Below are positions 21,986-23,529 of a stretch of 23,529 bases of DNA, one piece after another. The DNA lies in NCBI GenBank assembly GCA_964626565.1, contig CAZVFX010000111.1, forward strand, positions 1 through 23,529, in the 5' to 3' direction. A program made the translations under genes and the position numbers. Below the pieces are notes generated by a model, which ran no database searches, was not told where the DNA came from, and saw only the letters and a list, made by a program, of their open reading frames with translations. The DNA comes from CAZVFX01 sp964626565. GTDB taxonomy: Bacteria; Myxococcota_A; UBA9042; CAIXZC01. Positions within the stretch are counted from its first letter, which is position 1. Every line of letters starts with the position of its first letter.

Positions 21986-23293
21986 CTACCTCACACACCG
22001 GAAGTAGTTTTCAAAGACGAGGGACATCAAAACGGGCACGCTGCCGGCGGTGAAGTTGACGACCCACGCTTTGTCATCGACATCCGAGACGAGCGACGAC
22101 GACAGGTACAGGTGACACGTCCCTTTCATTTCATCCGGCCAGTAGCAGCCACCAGCAGGACCCCCTCCATCTAAACAACCAGGACCACACGAAACGTCCC
22201 AGCATAACGGATTCAGGCAACCGTCATCCTCGATGTTGCAGATCCCACCGGTCTCCGTGGCGGGGCAACCCCGGATCAACGTCCGGAGTTCGCTGATAGT
22301 CGGCAGATGCCAACCACCGCCGTCCAGCTCAAGGTCGTTACAATACTCCACGGCGGAGGCCCAATTCAACCACCCGTCGTAGGGTGGATTCTGCCACGTC
22401 AACCCGGAGGTCGGGTCGGTCCATGTAGCAGAAACACATTGGTAGTCCTGGCATACTTCTGACCCTGCGCATATCCCACAACTCCCGCCACATCCATCGT
22501 CCCCGCACACCTTGCCGTCACAGGCAGCCAGAGTATCGGAATCAGTGTCATTGCAGTCCTCCCCGCCCGACTCCACCGATGCCTGGCCGTCGCCGTCAGC
22601 ATCGATTCCGTCGATGTCGTCGCAGTTCTGGTCCACTCCATCGCCAACGGTGTCCCCTTCTTGCCCTGGATTGATACTGAAATCATCATCATTGCAGTCT
22701 CCACCCTCGGGACAGGCGTCGCTCTCGGCCATGTAGCCGTCGTCGTCCTCGTCGACGCACTGCGCACCTTGTGCGTCGGTCTTTGTGTCGGTAACTGCGT
22801 CCTGCTCACCCTGAAGGTCAGCGACTGCATCCTGCTCACCCTGAACGTCAGTGCCTGCGTCCTGCGTGCCCTGAACGTCAGTGACTCCGTCCTGCTCACC
22901 CTGAAGGTCAGTGACCCCGTCCTGCGCGCCCTGAACGTCAGTGGCTGCGTCCTGCGCGCCCTGAACGTCAGTGGCTGCGTCCTGCGCACCCTGAACGTCA
23001 GTGCCTGCATCCTGCGCGCCCTGAACGTCAGTGGCTGCGTCCTGCGCGCCCTGAACGTCAGTGGCCGCGTCCTGCGCACCCTGAACGTCAGTGGCCGCGT
23101 CCTGCGCACCCTGAACGTCAGTGGCCGCGTCTTGTGCGCCGGCCTTGGCGTCTGTGACCGTGTCTGCCGCACCCTGACCGTCAGAGACCGCGTCCTGTAG
23201 CGCATTCTGGACATCATTTGCAGATTCGCTTCCACCGCATCCCCACACCAACATCAACATCACCAACGTCATCAACCAGCCTTTGACCCGCAT
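21986..23293 (-). CDS. Lipoprotein with 10-residue repeat stalk, MopE-like Asp/Cys segment and DUF1566 domain
   Basis: The 435-residue lipoprotein has its lipobox at VWGC (Cys19). Residues 53-162 are eleven decapeptides of the type AQDAATDVQG, a flexible acidic stalk. Residues 179-255 (VDEDDDGY, GGDCNDDD, NPGQEGD, GVDQNCDDIDG, DADGDGQ) match the MopE-like metal-binding pattern known from surface proteins. Residues 263-286 hold CGDDGCGGSCGIC. Residues 289-435 match DUF1566 (TWTDPTSGLTWQN, WHLPTISELRTLI, YLSSS, FRCVR), here with extra cysteines (C316, C343, C352, C359, C364, C369, C373, C383, C393). The domain is secreted and of unknown activity. AAGGAGG 7 bases before the ATG gives a strong start. 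Copper or calcium binding is inference from the MopE family. Confidence 0.9.
   Translation of the reverse strand: MRVKGWLMTLVMLMLVWGCGGSESANDVQNALQDAVSDGQGAADTVTDAKAGAQDAATDVQGAQDAATDVQGAQDAATDVQGAQDAATDVQGAQDAGTDVQGAQDAATDVQGAQDAATDVQGAQDGVTDLQGEQDGVTDVQGTQDAGTDVQGEQDAVADLQGEQDAVTDTKTDAQGAQCVDEDDDGYMAESDACPEGGDCNDDDFSINPGQEGDTVGDGVDQNCDDIDGIDADGDGQASVESGGEDCNDTDSDTLAACDGKVCGDDGCGGSCGICAGSEVCQDYQCVSATWTDPTSGLTWQNPPYDGWLNWASAVEYCNDLELDGGGWHLPTISELRTLIRGCPATETGGICNIEDDGCLNPLCWDVSCGPGCLDGGGPAGGCYWPDEMKGTCHLYLSSSLVSDVDDKAWVVNFTAGSVPVLMSLVFENYFRCVR
22808..23137 (-). repeat. Eleven tandem 30-bp coding repeats
   Basis: Eleven uninterrupted 30-bp units encode xQDxxTDVQG decapeptides in the lipoprotein. 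The seven units nearest the N-terminus are almost identical (six AQDAATDVQG and one AQDAGTDVQG). The four toward the C-terminus have diverged (GV, AV, Leu, Glu and Thr changes). This gradient suggests recent expansion at one end, so copy number may vary between strains. Confidence 0.95.
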
Positions 23294-23385
23294 TACTGTG
23301 CCTCCTTTCAGAACGTGTCAGCTTCTAAACGTGCGCTGCGCTCTCCAGGAACGCGTTCAACTCCGGCGCCTATGCCATAGCGGGA

Positions 23386-23399
23386 AAATGAGCTCATTT
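23386..23399. promoter_or_regulatory. 14-bp perfect palindrome in the leader of the MopE-like lipoprotein gene
   Basis: AAATGAGCTCATTT is fully self-complementary and lies about 93 bp upstream of the ATG at 23293, downstream of the predicted extended -10. It is a good size for a dimeric regulator site. Apart from this and the -10, bases 23294-23529 hold no gene. Confidence 0.4.
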
Positions 23400-23461
23400 C
23401 GCCAGTTCGGATGACTTTGCACGACGTACAAAACCTCGACCCTGCTTGGAGCTACGGTGCG

Positions 23462-23470
23462 ATTATAGCA
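23462..23470 (-). promoter_or_regulatory. Extended -10 promoter element for the MopE-like lipoprotein gene
   Basis: On the minus strand TGCTATAAT is a perfect extended -10 (TGn plus TATAAT). A weak TTGTAT lies 16 bp upstream. Transcription would start near 23455, giving a leader of about 160 nt that includes the AAATGAGCTCATTT palindrome. Confidence 0.45.
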
Positions 23471-23529
23471 GGAATGGTCGCAAATACAACATAGACTATA
23501 GAGTTTATATTATTCGCGGCCGGCTTTGC

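Noticed and set aside
22661..23200. Plus-strand reading frame of Val/Leu-rich repeats across the decapeptide array
   Set aside because: It is a mirror of the in-frame repeats of the minus-strand lipoprotein, which has a lipobox, DUF1566 domain and strong ribosome site.

Overview
The window is high-GC bacterial DNA carrying 18 supportable protein genes, with no rRNA, tRNA, CRISPR array or transposase seen. The protein families point to a Myxococcota-like (former Deltaproteobacteria) organism, probably a predatory or surface-complex lineage. The clues are secreted proteins with CGDGxCxxGExCxxCxxDCG and CDDGxxCTxDxC cysteine repeats, a MYXO-CTERM-like C-terminal sorting signal, a MopE-like aspartate-rich metal-binding segment followed by a DUF1566 domain, PilZ/PAS/PPM signalling genes, and a small sigma-region-4 protein of a type I associate with myxobacteria. 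The phylum assignment is inference from family content.

Region 1 (1-5415, all minus strand) is a cell-envelope block. It starts with a 2.7-copy ~60-bp tandem repeat. Next come a secreted glycine-rich barrel-like protein fused to a DsbA-type thiol oxidoreductase domain, a 983-residue CHAP/Cys-repeat surface protein with a sorting tail, and a predicted outer-membrane beta-barrel protein with a good sigma-70-type promoter. A disulfide oxidase beside a very cysteine-rich exported protein suggests a dedicated folding pair.

Region 2 (5412-10816, minus strand) holds DNA-maintenance genes and odd neighbours: rarA overlapping a small HupE/ZrgA-like membrane protein by ATGA, nth (endonuclease III) overlapping a membrane-anchored protein with about ten CT-D-type cysteine repeats, and a radical SAM enzyme with an additional C-terminal cysteine cluster.

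Region 3 (10968-13107, plus strand) is a tight operon: an unrecognised 58-residue basic protein, galU, and prfB with the classical programmed +1 frameshift. Region 4 (13211-18228) holds a divergent sigma-region-4-like regulator (minus strand), then on the plus strand a parvulin-like lipoprotein, a PilZ protein, a triple-PAS/excisionase-HTH regulator and a PPM phosphatase. The last three look like a signalling group.

Region 5 (18351-23529) has two convergent lipoprotein genes built on the same plan: lipobox, low-complexity acidic tandem-repeat stalk, Cys-rich segment, then a large extracellular domain (a right-handed beta-helix in one, MopE-like/DUF1566 in the other). They are separated by a 560-bp hairpin-dense stretch without a credible gene, which may be an interspersed repeat or decayed element.
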